Source: Streptomyces sp. NBC_00620 (GTDB taxonomy: Bacteria > Actinomycetota > Actinomycetes > Streptomycetales > Streptomycetaceae). From it: a stretch of 64,000 nt of DNA. The notes under the pieces are model-generated. The model saw nothing but the letters and a program-made list of their open reading frames with translations. It was not told the DNA's origin and did no database searches. The stretch spans positions 1,302,001 to 1,366,000 of the forward strand of contig NZ_JAPENY010000003.1 in assembly GCF_026341825.1 (NCBI RefSeq). The letters are read 5' to 3'. A program made the position numbers and the translations under genes. Of this stretch, positions 38,129 through 47,355 are shown in pieces. How positions within the stretch are numbered: position 1 is the stretch's first letter; each line of letters begins with the position of its first letter.

Positions 38129-39184
38129 CTACTCCGGCAAAGTGACCGCGCCCAGCTCGATCAGGGCCTCCGCGGTTGCCACGATGGTGTCCCTGACGTC
38201 CAAAGGCTCCCAGCCAAGGACGGAACTGGCCTTCTCGTGGCTGATGTCGGGGATCCGGCCCTCCAGAACGGCGGCGTCCTTCAGCGCGGGCTCGGTCTTC
38301 GCACCCTCGCGCACCTGCTCGATGGTCAGTTCCGTCGCGGGCAGCCGGTCGGCCACGGCGGGGAATTGCTCACGAAGGGTGTTCGCGATCTTGAACAGGC
38401 TCGATGATCCGCTGTTGGCGAGGAATCGCTCGCCCGCCGCCTTCGGGTGCAGCATCGCGCGCAGATGCAGGTCCACGACGTCACGCACGTCGACGACGCC
38501 GAAGTTCCAGACGGGCACCACGGACAGCGCGCCGGCCATGAGGGCCTTGACCAGTCCGATGGAGCCCGAGGGCCGGTCCACGAGCTGGGGGCCGAAGATG
38601 CCCGTGGGATTGACGACCGCCAGCTCAATGCCCCCGTTGGTCTTGACGTAGTCCCACGCGGCAGTCTCGGCCAGCACCTTCGACTTGTGGTAGGCGGGCA
38701 GCCCGGGGGTGTCCGGGTCGGTCCAGTTCTCCTCCGTGTAGTGGTTGTCGGGCGTCAGGGTGTACCCGACCGCGGCGAAGGAGGACGTCATCACGACCCG
38801 AGGGATCCCGGCGTCGCGGGCGGCGGCGATCACCCGCAGTGCGCCGTCGCGGGCGGGGAGGATGACCTCGTCCTCCGTCTCGGGCGGAGTGGGCGGGAAG
38901 GGCGACGCGTGGTGCAGGACGTGCGCGATCCCGTCCATGGCCTGCGCCCAGCCGTCGTCGGCGCTGAGGTCCGCGACCGCGAACTCCAGCAGGTCCGACC
39001 GATCGACTCCGGCCTGCCGGAGCGCCTCCAGCACTTGAGCCTCCTGCGCTGGCCCCCGGACCGCCGCCCGGATGCGATGCCCCTCGCGCAACAGGCGGAC
39101 GACCGTGTGGGAGCCGACGAAACCGCTGCCGCCGGTGACCAGCACCTTCTCGTCTTCGGGGAATGAGAGGTCTTCTGTGTTCAT
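38129..39184 (-). CDS. NAD(P)-dependent epimerase/reductase (dihydroflavonol-reductase type)
   Basis: 351 residues from ATG 39184. Extended SDR: VLVTGGSGFVGSHTVVRLLR at residues 14-33 (GxxGxxG), DLSADDGW, HVLHHASPFP, catalytic YHKSK near 167, VNPTGIFGP. This pattern fits the dihydroflavonol-4-reductase/ketone-reductase branch that reduces carbonyl compounds with NADPH. Divergent from a TetR gene, with two identical-arm palindromes between them, so expression is probably induced when that repressor binds a small molecule. Confidence 0.88.
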   Translation of the reverse strand: MNTEDLSFPEDEKVLVTGGSGFVGSHTVVRLLREGHRIRAAVRGPAQEAQVLEALRQAGVDRSDLLEFAVADLSADDGWAQAMDGIAHVLHHASPFPPTPPETEDEVILPARDGALRVIAAARDAGIPRVVMTSSFAAVGYTLTPDNHYTEENWTDPDTPGLPAYHKSKVLAETAAWDYVKTNGGIELAVVNPTGIFGPQLVDRPSGSIGLVKALMAGALSVVPVWNFGVVDVRDVVDLHLRAMLHPKAAGERFLANSGSSSLFKIANTLREQFPAVADRLPATELTIEQVREGAKTEPALKDAAVLEGRIPDISHEKASSVLGWEPLDVRDTIVATAEALIELGAVTLPE

Positions 39185-39365
39185 TGCGCTCAGTCCTTCA
39201 CAGTGGAGTGGTGCCCGCCCGCGCCGGACGGCTGCTGGTTCAGCCTTGCCCGTCGGGCGTCAGAAGGTTGTTTTCGGGGTTCGGCTCCGCCTCGGCGGAC
39301 AGTCGGCGCACCACGGCGAACAGCCACGGGGTGCCCTGGAAGCTGTCGCGGGGCCATATCGTTAT

Positions 39366-39562
39366 CCGGAATACGTTCCGGTAAGACCAAGTTAACCGGA
39401 ATGCGTTCCGGATGCAAGCGGGACTCGACAGGGCCGCGAATGGAAGTCCGGGCGCGGGCAGGGCACACCCCGCACCGCGGGAGCCGACACCCGGCCGCCC
39501 GACCTGCGGCCCTGGCCCACGCCCGTCCGCCTGGGAGTTAGCATGCAAATGGAATAGATTCC
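39366..39562. promoter_or_regulatory. Two CCGGAA-4-TTCCGG palindromes plus a third related site
   Basis: CCGGAATACGTTCCGG at 39366-39381 and CCGGAATGCGTTCCGG at 39396-39411, exactly 30 bp apart (about three helical turns). A third, weaker site GGAATAGATTCC at 39551-39562 lies just before the tetR start. The first two sit 182-227 bp upstream of the epimerase ATG. Confidence 0.85.
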
Positions 39563-39579
39563 GCTTCCTAGGGGTGACT

Positions 39580-40158
39580 GTGACCGGAACCGAGACGACG
39601 CAGCGCAGACCTCGCGCGGACGGGCAGCGCAATCGCGCCCGCATCCTCGATGCGGCACTGCGCCTGTTCGTCGAGCGGGGTCCCGACGTCCCCTTCACCG
39701 AGATCGCCAAGCAGGCAGGCGTCGGTGTCGGCACCGTCTACCGCCACTTCCCGGCCCGCGAAGACCTCATCGAGGCGGCCTACCGCTCGGAACTGGATGC
39801 CGTCTGCGCCGGGGCCGCGGAACTGCTGGAACAGGTGCCGCCCCAAGACGCCCTGCGGATCTGGATGGACCGATTCGTCGACTACTGGGCCACCAAGATC
39901 GGCCTGACGGAGGCGCTCGAAGCCGTCGTGGCCGCGGGCAGGGACCCGTTCGCACAGAGCCGCGGGCTGGTCGACGAAGCCGTCAGCACGCTGCTGGCGG
40001 CAACCGCGGCGGCGGGGGCCACGCGTCCCGAGATCGAAGCGGACGATGTGGTGGTGGCCCTCAGCGGTATCGCCATGGTCGCGCCTGTGCTCGAGGACCA
40101 CGATCAGGTGAGCCGGGTGCTAGACCTCCTTTACGAGGGAATCCGCGCCCGGCCCTGA
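39580..40158 (+). CDS. TetR-family transcriptional regulator
   Basis: 192 residues. GTG 39580 is preferred because AGGGG lies five bases before it; GTG 39574 is in frame. HTH: RARILDAALRLFVERGPDVP, FTEIAKQAGVGVGTVYRHFP. The C-terminal domain fits the SACE_7040/TetR_C-type group controlling reductases. A GGAATAGATTCC site near its own promoter and the two stronger palindromes before the divergent epimerase gene suggest autoregulation and control of the neighbour. Confidence 0.88.
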   Translation: MTGTETTQRRPRADGQRNRARILDAALRLFVERGPDVPFTEIAKQAGVGVGTVYRHFPAREDLIEAAYRSELDAVCAGAAELLEQVPPQDALRIWMDRFVDYWATKIGLTEALEAVVAAGRDPFAQSRGLVDEAVSTLLAATAAAGATRPEIEADDVVVALSGIAMVAPVLEDHDQVSRVLDLLYEGIRARP

Positions 40159-40194
40159 GCGGCAGGGGTGAGGATCGGTGAAGTCCAGGGATCC

Positions 40195-40375
40195 TCACTG
40201 CGGTTGTCGTCCTCGTCCAGGCCGGGCGCGTCCGGGTGGTCAGCGTGGCGGCGGCGAAGTCGCCCCAGTCGAAGTCGTCCTGGTGGGTGAGGGCGTGGAC
40301 GCCGCCGCTGAGGACGGTTCCGATGCCTGTGCCGATGCACATCGGACAGTTGCCGGAGAGGTTGGTGGGGTCGTA
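40195..40375 (-). pseudogene. Orphan fragment resembling an Rhs/pre-toxin hinge
   Basis: Between the tetR stop and the methyltransferase stop, the reverse strand reads YDPTNLSGNCPMCIGTGIG, then TVLSGGVHALTHQDDFDWGDFA without a start codon, and an in-frame TGA lies just upstream. The Cys-Pro-x-Cys-x-Gly-x-Gly hydrophobic pattern resembles the hinge or pre-toxin segment near the C-terminus of streptomycete Rhs proteins (family impression). Too short to be sure. Confidence 0.3.
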
Positions 40376-40378
40376 CCT

Positions 40379-41158
40379 TCACAGCAGTCGGACGCGCAGT
40401 ACGCCGGTCAGCACCGGGAGAGTGAACGCACCGGCGGCGGTCTCAGGTCTGCTCGCGAGGAAAGCGCGGATCCGGCCCAGTGTGGCTTCTTGTTCCTGTT
40501 CTGGCATGACCAGTACCCCCGCACGCGTTGCGATGGTCGCGACGAGAGAGTCGGCGGTGCGGCGCTGCCCGTGCGCGAACTCGGCCTGCTCCGGCGAGCC
40601 GAACCGGGCGGCCACGCCAGTCTTTGGAAGGTGCATGTCCGCCGTCTCGGCGCGCCAACTGGTGGGCGTGTCACGCGGGCCGATGGCCGCGCTCCCGCTG
40701 ACCCGCGCGAGCCCGGCAACCCACTCAACCCCGTCGTCCATGACGTTCCACAGTCCGGCCAGGATCCCGCCGGGGGCGAGGACCCTGGCGATCTCGGGTC
40801 CCGCGACGGCCATGTCGAACCAATGCATGGCGTTGCCGGCCAGCACGGCATCGACGGAGGCGTCCGGCAGCGGTATCTCCTCGGCGCTACCCGGCAGGGC
40901 ACGGACAGCCGGCAGCGAGCGGCGCAGCTCGGTCAGCATCGCCGGGTCGGGCTCGACCGCGATGACTTCGGCACCAAGCGCGACCAGCGTGGCGGTTAGC
41001 TTGCCGGTTCCGGCGCCGAGGTCGAGCACGCGCGGGCCGGGCGCGGGCTCCAGCACCCAACGCACCGCGGCCTGCGCGTAGTCCGGACGATGCTCGGCGT
41101 ATTCGACTGCCGCTGCGCCGAACGACGAAGCGTGAAGAAGCCGTTCGTCCTGATCCAT
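40379..41158 (-). CDS. Class I SAM-dependent methyltransferase
   Basis: 259 residues from ATG 41158. Motif I VLDLGAGTGKLT near residue 43, acidic VIAVEPDPAML, GSAEEIPLPDASVDAVLAGN and IARVLAPGGILAGLWNVMDD are the standard class I methyltransferase signatures (Methyltransf_11 type). The N-terminal ERLLHASSFGAAAVEYAEHR is typical of this streptomycete subgroup. Substrate unknown. No operon partner; the next upstream 500 bp have no clear gene. Confidence 0.88.
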   Translation of the reverse strand: MDQDERLLHASSFGAAAVEYAEHRPDYAQAAVRWVLEPAPGPRVLDLGAGTGKLTATLVALGAEVIAVEPDPAMLTELRRSLPAVRALPGSAEEIPLPDASVDAVLAGNAMHWFDMAVAGPEIARVLAPGGILAGLWNVMDDGVEWVAGLARVSGSAAIGPRDTPTSWRAETADMHLPKTGVAARFGSPEQAEFAHGQRRTADSLVATIATRAGVLVMPEQEQEATLGRIRAFLASRPETAAGAFTLPVLTGVLRVRLL

Positions 41159-41675
41159 CCGGATACGCTATCGGCGCTGTTGACGGTCGACCAGCCCTCC
41201 TCACCACGTAGGCGGCGGCCACCCGATAGCGCTGCTAAAGGGTGTGTTGCATGGGCGGAGACCACAAGGACCTGCTGGACCGTGCCCGACAGCGTCGCCG
41301 CTCTGAGTACCTGCTGTCTCTCCGCTTCCCCCGGTCAGGCATGAACTCCGCGGCGTCGAGGAGGAGTTGGACCGTCGCCTGGGTCCGGGATAACACGGAG
41401 GTGGTCGGTGGCGCCGGTCATGGGCTTGCCGAAGGCTCGGGAGGCAGCCGCGCAGGTGCGGATCGTCGATCTGAACGGGGAGGCGGAGGCCGAGGCGACG
41501 CTCGCCAGCCCCCCCTCGCCTGACAGCCTTCCCCTCAGGCGCAGCCCCCGCACGGTCCGAGCATCCCGCCCAGACGCTGTCCGGCCCGCTGCGGGGCGCC
41601 GCCGCCTGGGGGCCGCCGTCTTCTCCCCAGTTGGCGCGGCGCCATTCGCCGCCTCTCGTAGTGGGGCAGAGACCC
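41159..41675. other. Intergenic region, no gene recognised
   Basis: About 520 bp between the methyltransferase start and the end of the secreted hydrolase gene. Open frames exist on both strands, but none has a convincing start, composition or motif. The promoter of the methyltransferase must lie at its left side. Confidence 0.4.
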
Positions 41676-43139
41676 TCAGGGAGCAATTCCGACGCCGTCG
41701 ATGCGGCTCCAGTTTTTCTCCTGGGCCGCGGTCATGGCCGGCCAGACGAGCCCGCCCGGCCGTGCGTTGACGCGTGAGGCGTACGAGCCCGGGTGGAAGC
41801 CCGGATCGTAGAAGCAGCCGGTGCCGTACGTATCGTCGAATGCCGCGCAGGATGCCGCGATCGACTGGGGCGTCGGCTTCTTTCCGGTGCGCACCCACGT
41901 GTTCAGGGCGGAGATGGAGTTGGCGTACTCGGAGTTGCTCAGCCCGCTGTGCTCGCTCTCTCCGGTGAACGTCTGCACCAAGTACCTTTCCCGGTGCGCG
42001 CCTTGGAGGGCGGCTCGGTAGGCCGCCTCGTGTTCGACGAATGCCGTTGGGTCGTCGATGGCGTGGAGGGTGAGGACCGGGATGGAGACCTTGCCGGTGA
42101 GGTCGCTGTCGTAGGACAGGTCCCGTACGGCGGTCGGGTCGGCGGAGAACCGCTCTACGCCGGCGTTGAGCGCCTTGTCGTCATGTGAACCGGAGTACCG
42201 CACACCCTGGTTGCTGAACGGATTGCGGTCGCCCAGCCGGTTGTGCACGATGTCGCGGAAGGTGAAGGTCGCGAACCGCAGGTGCGACTCCAGGGTGCGC
42301 TCGGGGATCTTTGTGACGGCGAGGATGTCGTCGAGGTTCCGCTGCTGCAGCGCGGTCCGCTCCTGTGGGGCGGAAGCGAATCCCGTGCATTCCTGCAGGC
42401 GGGCGCGGAGCCCGGCGGCTGTCATGGTCGAGTCGGCGCGCAGCCCTTGCCACAGCGGGTACTGAGGCTCGCTGGGACGTGGGTGGTTCTGGCAGTAGTA
42501 CTGGTAGACCACGCGCAGGTCGACCCGGTAGTCGTATCCGCGTGAGCCGCCGCCCAGGACGCCGTTGGTGAGCAGGGCTCCGTCGTACGGGCCGTTCTTC
42601 TTGCCGTAGGTCTCCACGACCTTGGCGGCTACGTTCCCGCCCCAGGACTGGCCGTGCACGTAGGTCCGCTTCGGTTTGCCGAACTCCTGGACGAACAGGC
42701 GGCGCAGATTCTCGGTGTCGGCGGCCGCCATCCGGGTGCCGTAGCCACCGCGACGATAGGACGAGCCGGCCCAGGCGTAGCCCTCGTCCACCATGACCGA
42801 CCAGCGGTCCAGATCGTCGACGCTGCGGCCGGGGTCAGAGCCTTCACCGAGGTCGGGACCGCCGTGGGCGTGCACGACGAGCGAGCCGTTCCATGTCTTG
42901 GGGATGGCTATCGCGTAGTAGGCCCCGTTGGCATCCTGGCCGGTGTAGCACGTTGCCTTTTCCGCCAGGCTTGACGGGCATGCGGTGGATACCGGCCCGC
43001 CCGCATCCGCGTGAGCCGAAGGTGTGCTCGTGAGTGCGCCGATGACCACCCCCGCAAGGCAGGCTGCCAGCCCCACCCGGCGCTGCCTACCGGACCGGAA
43101 CCAACTGGGGATACGTGCGAGCGTTCTGGACCTGTCCAA
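41676..43139 (-). CDS. Secreted alpha/beta hydrolase
   Basis: 487 residues from a TTG at 43139 with AGGGAG seven bases upstream. The signal region is long and basic (two Arg clusters, then LAACLAGVVIGALTSTPSAH ending ADA). Nucleophile elbow GQSWGG with Ser165, acid in LTLHAIDDPTAF, histidine in TGESEHSGLS: a complete Ser-Asp-His triad. Several Cys residues (near 54, 64, 242, 253, C-terminal pair) suggest disulfides. Related actinomycete proteins are peptidases or esterases; substrate not assignable. Confidence 0.82.
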   Translation of the reverse strand: MDRSRTLARIPSWFRSGRQRRVGLAACLAGVVIGALTSTPSAHADAGGPVSTACPSSLAEKATCYTGQDANGAYYAIAIPKTWNGSLVVHAHGGPDLGEGSDPGRSVDDLDRWSVMVDEGYAWAGSSYRRGGYGTRMAAADTENLRRLFVQEFGKPKRTYVHGQSWGGNVAAKVVETYGKKNGPYDGALLTNGVLGGGSRGYDYRVDLRVVYQYYCQNHPRPSEPQYPLWQGLRADSTMTAAGLRARLQECTGFASAPQERTALQQRNLDDILAVTKIPERTLESHLRFATFTFRDIVHNRLGDRNPFSNQGVRYSGSHDDKALNAGVERFSADPTAVRDLSYDSDLTGKVSIPVLTLHAIDDPTAFVEHEAAYRAALQGAHRERYLVQTFTGESEHSGLSNSEYANSISALNTWVRTGKKPTPQSIAASCAAFDDTYGTGCFYDPGFHPGSYASRVNARPGGLVWPAMTAAQEKNWSRIDGVGIAP

Positions 43140-43366
43140 GGTGCGGCTCCCTGTCCTCGCGGGCGCACCGTTGCGCCGCGAGTCGTGATGCTAAGGAGGC
43201 TGCGGCCGAGGAACCACGTTCTTGATCATTATGTTCATAGTGTTCGCACAGCACTGCGCCGTCCCACGGGCCGAATATGGACCGGCCGCGGCGCCGTCCG
43301 AGGGGTGCCCGCGAAGGACCACCGCAACTACTTCGACTTCCACATCAACCACGTAAGGATCTCGCG

Positions 43367-43729
43367 GTGGAGCCGGTACTGATTGACCGCTCGTCCTGGC
43401 CGCAGGACGGCAGGATCGGCCGTATCACCGCAGGCGAGTACGCAGGGTCATATCTGCTCCTCGCCGCGGAGATCAATGACGCATGGGCCTTCTACATCAG
43501 TGAAGACCCGAGAACCGGAAAAGCCGACGAGCTCGCAGCCGACGACTTCTGGGCAACAGAGGAGGACACACCTCGTCTTGTCGAGGAGATGGCGGTTGAC
43601 TGGGCCGACGAGTCGCAGGACGCGGCACTGGAGAAGGAGATCTTCGACATCCGCAGCGAATGGCACAAACGGCGCCGTAGAGGCTCCATGATCCAGTCAC
43701 TGTTCCGACGTCCGGAACAGTCCGGCTGA
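43367..43729 (+). CDS. Hypothetical small acidic protein
   Basis: 120 residues from GTG 43367, chosen because AAGGA lies about 8 bases upstream and the upstream extension is Arg/Pro-rich shadow sequence. An N-terminal beta-rich half (GRITAGEYAGSYLLLAAEIN, DAWAFYIS) is followed by a very acidic helix (EEDTPRLVEEMAVDWADESQ) and a basic tail. No known domain. Its size and composition are those of immunity-type or regulatory small proteins, but there is no toxin gene next to it. Followed by a strong hairpin. Confidence 0.6.
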   Translation: MEPVLIDRSSWPQDGRIGRITAGEYAGSYLLLAAEINDAWAFYISEDPRTGKADELAADDFWATEEDTPRLVEEMAVDWADESQDAALEKEIFDIRSEWHKRRRRGSMIQSLFRRPEQSG

Positions 43730-43739
43730 TTCACCTTGA

Positions 43740-43774
43740 GGCCACCGGCCGGAGCGGGCTTCCGGCCGGTGGCC
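43740..43774 (+). terminator. Strong hairpin
   Basis: 14-bp perfect stem (ggccaccggccgga / complement) around the loop gcgggct, starting 11 bp after the stop of the small acidic gene. Confidence 0.85.
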
Positions 43775-43877
43775 CCACTCGCAGCAGCGGCCGCACAACC
43801 AGCCGTACCAGGCACCCCGGCGGCACCCTCGTCAGCAGCCGGATCCCGTCGCAGCCGAACACTCCTCCTGCAAGCTG

Positions 43878-44030
43878 CTACGAACCCTTCAACTCCTCGA
43901 TGTGCTGAGCGAGTTCGGGCGCAAGGCTCTGAATCTCCGCCCTGTCCTTGCCATCGGCCGCCACGCGGAGCTTCCCCAGGTCCGTGTCCACCGACGCGGG
44001 ATCCTGAGCCAGGGTGTCCTTCGTGTGTGT
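43878..44030 (-). pseudogene. C-terminal gene fragment without start
   Basis: Reads TKDTLAQDPASVDTDLGKLR, then VAADGKDRAEIQSLAPELAQ and HIEELKGS before a TAG stop. An in-frame TGA lies directly upstream and there is no start codon, so it looks like the tail of a lost helical protein. Family not recognised. Confidence 0.35.
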
Positions 44031-44052
44031 TCAACCGGGTTGCGCCGTAGTG

Positions 44053-45618
44053 CTACCCGATGGCGTAGCCGGTGATCTCGCCCATCCACTTGATCAGGTC
44101 GCCCGCGTCCTCGTTGGCGCCGTGGCCGCCGTCCCAGTACATCTTGAGGCTGACGTCGTCGCCGAGGTTCTGCGTCTTGAGGGCGAGGTTGGTGATCGCG
44201 GTCAGGGAGTGCGTGGTGTCGCTGGTGCCGATCCGCAGCCACCAATGCCTTGCCCGCCGAGGGTTGCGCTCCTCCAGGTAGGTCATCGGGTTGGTCAGCT
44301 TGATCTTGTGAGGGATGTCGCGATCGATCGTGGCGGTTTTGTCGCCGGTCGCGTACCGCAGGCCGAAGTTGGTGAAGTGCCGGGAGTTGTGGGTCTCGTC
44401 GCCGAAGTAGCCAGGCTCCGGCTGTGCCATGGCCTTGTCGTCGAAGGCGGGCACGGAACGGGACCGGGCGATGTGCGCGATGTATCCGTCCCAGGAGAAG
44501 GACGCCTTGTCGCCCGCCCACTTGATGAAGGGGTTGGCGGTCAGGTAGGTCGTCCTGTCGGCCTCGGAGAGGGCCCGCAGATGGCTGGTCGCGGCCGGCT
44601 GTACGTAGTTCTCCAGCAGGTACCGGTCGTAGTTGGCGGCCGTCACCCGGCCGAACCGGCCCACGCCGTGGAGGCCGAGGGACGCCTGGTACTCCGCGAA
44701 CTGTGCGGTGAGCTGCTTCGAGGCGGTCTGGTCGACCAGCTCGCCGTTCAGCTTGGCCGCGCTGAACATCCACTCGTAGGCCTTGTCGGCGTTGCCGAGG
44801 TCGATGATGGGGCAGAAGACGGCGGAGGCGAACACCGCGTCGCTCGCCTCGGCCGCGCCGATCTCCCGGAGGTAGGAGTCGAACAGCGGGCTCCCTACTG
44901 AAGCGCCCATCATCGAGGAGAAGTTGCCGCCGGCGCTGCCGCCGTTGGTGATGATCTTGCTGGGGTTGCCGGGCAGCACGCCCCTGTTCTTGTGGACGTA
45001 CCGAAGTGCGGCTTTCAGGTCTACGAGGGCGGCGGGAGCCTTGCCGTAGTACTTGCCGTCCTTGACGTTCTCCCGTCCACGCGCGCCCGAGGTGACCACG
45101 ACGTAGCCGGCCGCGAGGGCCAGCGCCGAATTGTCACCCTGGTCGCCCGCCCCGGGGGGAAGCGGCGGCCTGGTCGTGGGCGTCGCGGTCGGGGTGGCGC
45201 TGGGGTCGGCCGAGGAACTGTCGCTCGGGGACGGGCTGGACCCGCCGCCGGGGTTCGTACGGCCGGCGGGCGTGCCGGAGAGGAAGCCGCCGAGCGGGAT
45301 GGAGAAGAAGATCGGAGCGTGGGAGGCGTCGACGGCCTGCCCGTCGATCTCGACCGGCTGCTCGACGTTGAGGCACTGGTAGGTCGGGTCCACGGGATTG
45401 GCGACGTAGACGATGTTCTCCCAGAACCGGTACGTGATGCTCTTAGTGGCACCGTCGGCTGTCGTGACGGTCTTGACCTTCGTTGTGTAGGAGTCCTTGG
45501 GGAACGTCAGCGTGCCTACGGTCGCAGCCGCCGCGCCCTGCGTTCCGCCGTAGTACATGGCGGCGGTCGCTCCTGCAGCGGTGGCTGCCATGCCGGAAAG
45601 GAAAATTCGGCGCTTCAC
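44053..45618 (-). CDS. Tat-exported tannase-like alpha/beta hydrolase
   Basis: 521 residues from GTG 45618, selected because AAGGA lies seven bases upstream; GTG 45633 is in frame but lacks a site. The N-terminus KRRIFLSG is a twin-arginine motif followed by a hydrophobic stretch ending at GAAAAT. The hydrolase core has the nucleophile in TNGGSAGGNFSS (Ser228), the tannase-type signature CPIIDLGNADKAYEW, and a late Asp/His region (YWDGGHGANEDAGD). A 35-residue Ser/Pro/Thr linker (about 122-157) is inserted inside the core. Probable tannin or gallate/ferulate esterase acting outside the cell. Confidence 0.78.
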   Translation of the reverse strand: MKRRIFLSGMAATAAGATAAMYYGGTQGAAAATVGTLTFPKDSYTTKVKTVTTADGATKSITYRFWENIVYVANPVDPTYQCLNVEQPVEIDGQAVDASHAPIFFSIPLGGFLSGTPAGRTNPGGGSSPSPSDSSSADPSATPTATPTTRPPLPPGAGDQGDNSALALAAGYVVVTSGARGRENVKDGKYYGKAPAALVDLKAALRYVHKNRGVLPGNPSKIITNGGSAGGNFSSMMGASVGSPLFDSYLREIGAAEASDAVFASAVFCPIIDLGNADKAYEWMFSAAKLNGELVDQTASKQLTAQFAEYQASLGLHGVGRFGRVTAANYDRYLLENYVQPAATSHLRALSEADRTTYLTANPFIKWAGDKASFSWDGYIAHIARSRSVPAFDDKAMAQPEPGYFGDETHNSRHFTNFGLRYATGDKTATIDRDIPHKIKLTNPMTYLEERNPRRARHWWLRIGTSDTTHSLTAITNLALKTQNLGDDVSLKMYWDGGHGANEDAGDLIKWMGEITGYAIG

Positions 45619-46151
45619 ATCAACATCCTTCACGGAGTGCGGGTTTGTGTGACGTCATGGACAACGGGCGACACTCCTTGACACGAACAAGCAGCTGATG
45701 CTGTGCTTTTCCTGAGAAAGAGCGTCACGCCGGGTCGATATCGGGCAATTCCGTCGCAGTTTCCCCGGCACGGTTGGGTGAGGCCGAAGGAGACGCAATG
45801 GTCTCGTCGCGTGGGGGGAAGCCATGGATTCAAACTGCCTTCTGAAAACCGGTTCCCGCGTCCCCTGAATGCCGTCTCTCGCGCATACCGTGCCTGCCGT
45901 ATCGTGCCCCGCGGTATACGTGGGTCGGCGTAGGGCGAACCGTCGACCGGATCCCTTGAACACCGCGAAGGCGCAGGTGGATCCGTGTGCGCGAAGAGTC
46001 GCCGCGGATGGGGTGACCGCGGTGCCGTACGACGGTGCGGTACGACGGGTGGGGTGTCCCGGCCGGTTGTGGCGCGTACCGTGAACGGCGTCAACTGTGT
46101 GGACGCGCCCTGTCGCGAGAAAAGACCGGCCGGACTCCGGAGAGGGTGAGT
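45619..46151. promoter_or_regulatory. Divergent region between tannase and sensor kinase; tandem repeats
   Basis: About 530 bp without a convincing gene. Near its right end are two tandem 13-bp repeats (TGCCGTACGACGG at 46023-46035, TGCGGTACGACGG at 46036-46048). The second, extended to 46054, matches at 17 of 19 positions a sequence at 51720-51738 upstream of the ABC importer operon. These are candidate response-regulator sites. Confidence 0.6.
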
Positions 46152-47315
46152 GTGCTGGAAGGAATCCGCCGCCGGACGCTCGGCAATCCGTTCCTGGTCG
46201 ATGGGTTGCTCGCCATTGTCGGGGTCGCCCTCATTCTCCCGGGATTCTTTCGGGCGGGCGTCTCGGTGTGGCCCGCGATGCTGTTCTCCCTGTTCTCGGC
46301 AGGGCCGCTGACGGTGCGACGGAGTATGCCGGCGGCCGCGCTCGCGGGGACGACCGTCGGCTACCTTCTCGCCCTGCTCTGGATGAGGGAGCCGGGCCCG
46401 GGAATCGTGTGCTGTCTGGTGGCCCTGTATTCCGAGGCCGTGGCGGCCCCGCGTACCCGCGCTCTGATCACCGGCGCGATCGCCGGGACCATGATCCAGC
46501 TCTTCACATCGATCGTGACAGGGGTTCACATCTTCGCCCCGGCCAACCTCATGCTGATCGCATGGCTCGGCGCGGCCACCGCCATCGGTGACGCCACCAG
46601 GAACCGCCGCGCCTACATCCAGGCCATCAAGGACCGCGCCCTGCGCGCCGAACGGACCCGGGAGGTGGAGGCGTCCCAGCGGGTCGCCGAGGAGCGCCTA
46701 CGGCTCGCCCGCGACCTGCACGACATCGTGGCCCACAGCATCACTGTGATCAACTTCCAGGCCGGGGCGGCCGCCCACCTGCTGCGACGGGAGCCCGACG
46801 CGGCCGAGGCGGCCATCGAGCACGTCATCACGGCGAGTGGCACCACCCTCGCCGAGCTCGGCACCATGCTGACCGTTCTGCGCCAACCCGGCGGCGAGCC
46901 ACCCCTGTCGGAGCCCATACCCGCTCTCGACCGCCTCGACGATCTGCTCGACGGCTTCCGGGCCGCCGGCCTGGTGATCGACATACAGCGCGGCGGAAGG
47001 GCTTTCACCCTGAGCCCGGCCGTCAGCATGGCCGGCTACCGCATCATCCAGGAGTCACTGACCAACGCGCTCAAGTACGCCACGCCCCGGTCCGCGACGA
47101 TCCGTCTGTCCTTCGCCGCCCACCGGCTTCGGATCACGGTGGTCAACCCGGTGACCCGCACCGAGGACGGGCGGCATTCCTCTTGGGGCACCGGTCGCGG
47201 CCTGCTGGGTCTGCGCGAGCGAGCCGCCTCCGTCGGCGGTCGCCTCGACATCACGGAGGGCCGCGAGGAGTTCAGCGTGGACGCCTTCCTTCCCGCGCTC
47301 CCCACGAAGCCCTGA
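46152..47315 (+). CDS. Two-component sensor histidine kinase (HisKA_3)
   Basis: 387 residues. GTG 46152 is preferred (GAGGG five bases before) over GTG 46146. Four or five membrane helices lie in residues 15-145. Then a coiled linker (RALRAERTREVEASQRVAEE), phospho-acceptor His190 in RLARDLHDIVAHSI, and a C-terminal ATPase domain (YRIIQESLTNALKYATPRSA; GTGRGLLGLRERAASVGGRL). Type 7 kinase, pairing with NarL-type regulators. Its probable partner is the response regulator that ends 40 bp away on the opposite strand, an uncommon tail-to-tail layout. Confidence 0.9.
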   Translation: MLEGIRRRTLGNPFLVDGLLAIVGVALILPGFFRAGVSVWPAMLFSLFSAGPLTVRRSMPAAALAGTTVGYLLALLWMREPGPGIVCCLVALYSEAVAAPRTRALITGAIAGTMIQLFTSIVTGVHIFAPANLMLIAWLGAATAIGDATRNRRAYIQAIKDRALRAERTREVEASQRVAEERLRLARDLHDIVAHSITVINFQAGAAAHLLRREPDAAEAAIEHVITASGTTLAELGTMLTVLRQPGGEPPLSEPIPALDRLDDLLDGFRAAGLVIDIQRGGRAFTLSPAVSMAGYRIIQESLTNALKYATPRSATIRLSFAAHRLRITVVNPVTRTEDGRHSSWGTGRGLLGLRERAASVGGRLDITEGREEFSVDAFLPALPTKP

Positions 47316-47355
47316 ACCCCGGCTCCGGCCGGCGCCCTTCGGACTCGGTACCGGG

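Noticed and set aside
41242..41523. 93-codon forward frame starting MCCMGGDHKDLLDRARQRRR
   Set aside because: No ribosome site of note, the second half is Gly/Arg low complexity, and there is no recognisable motif.
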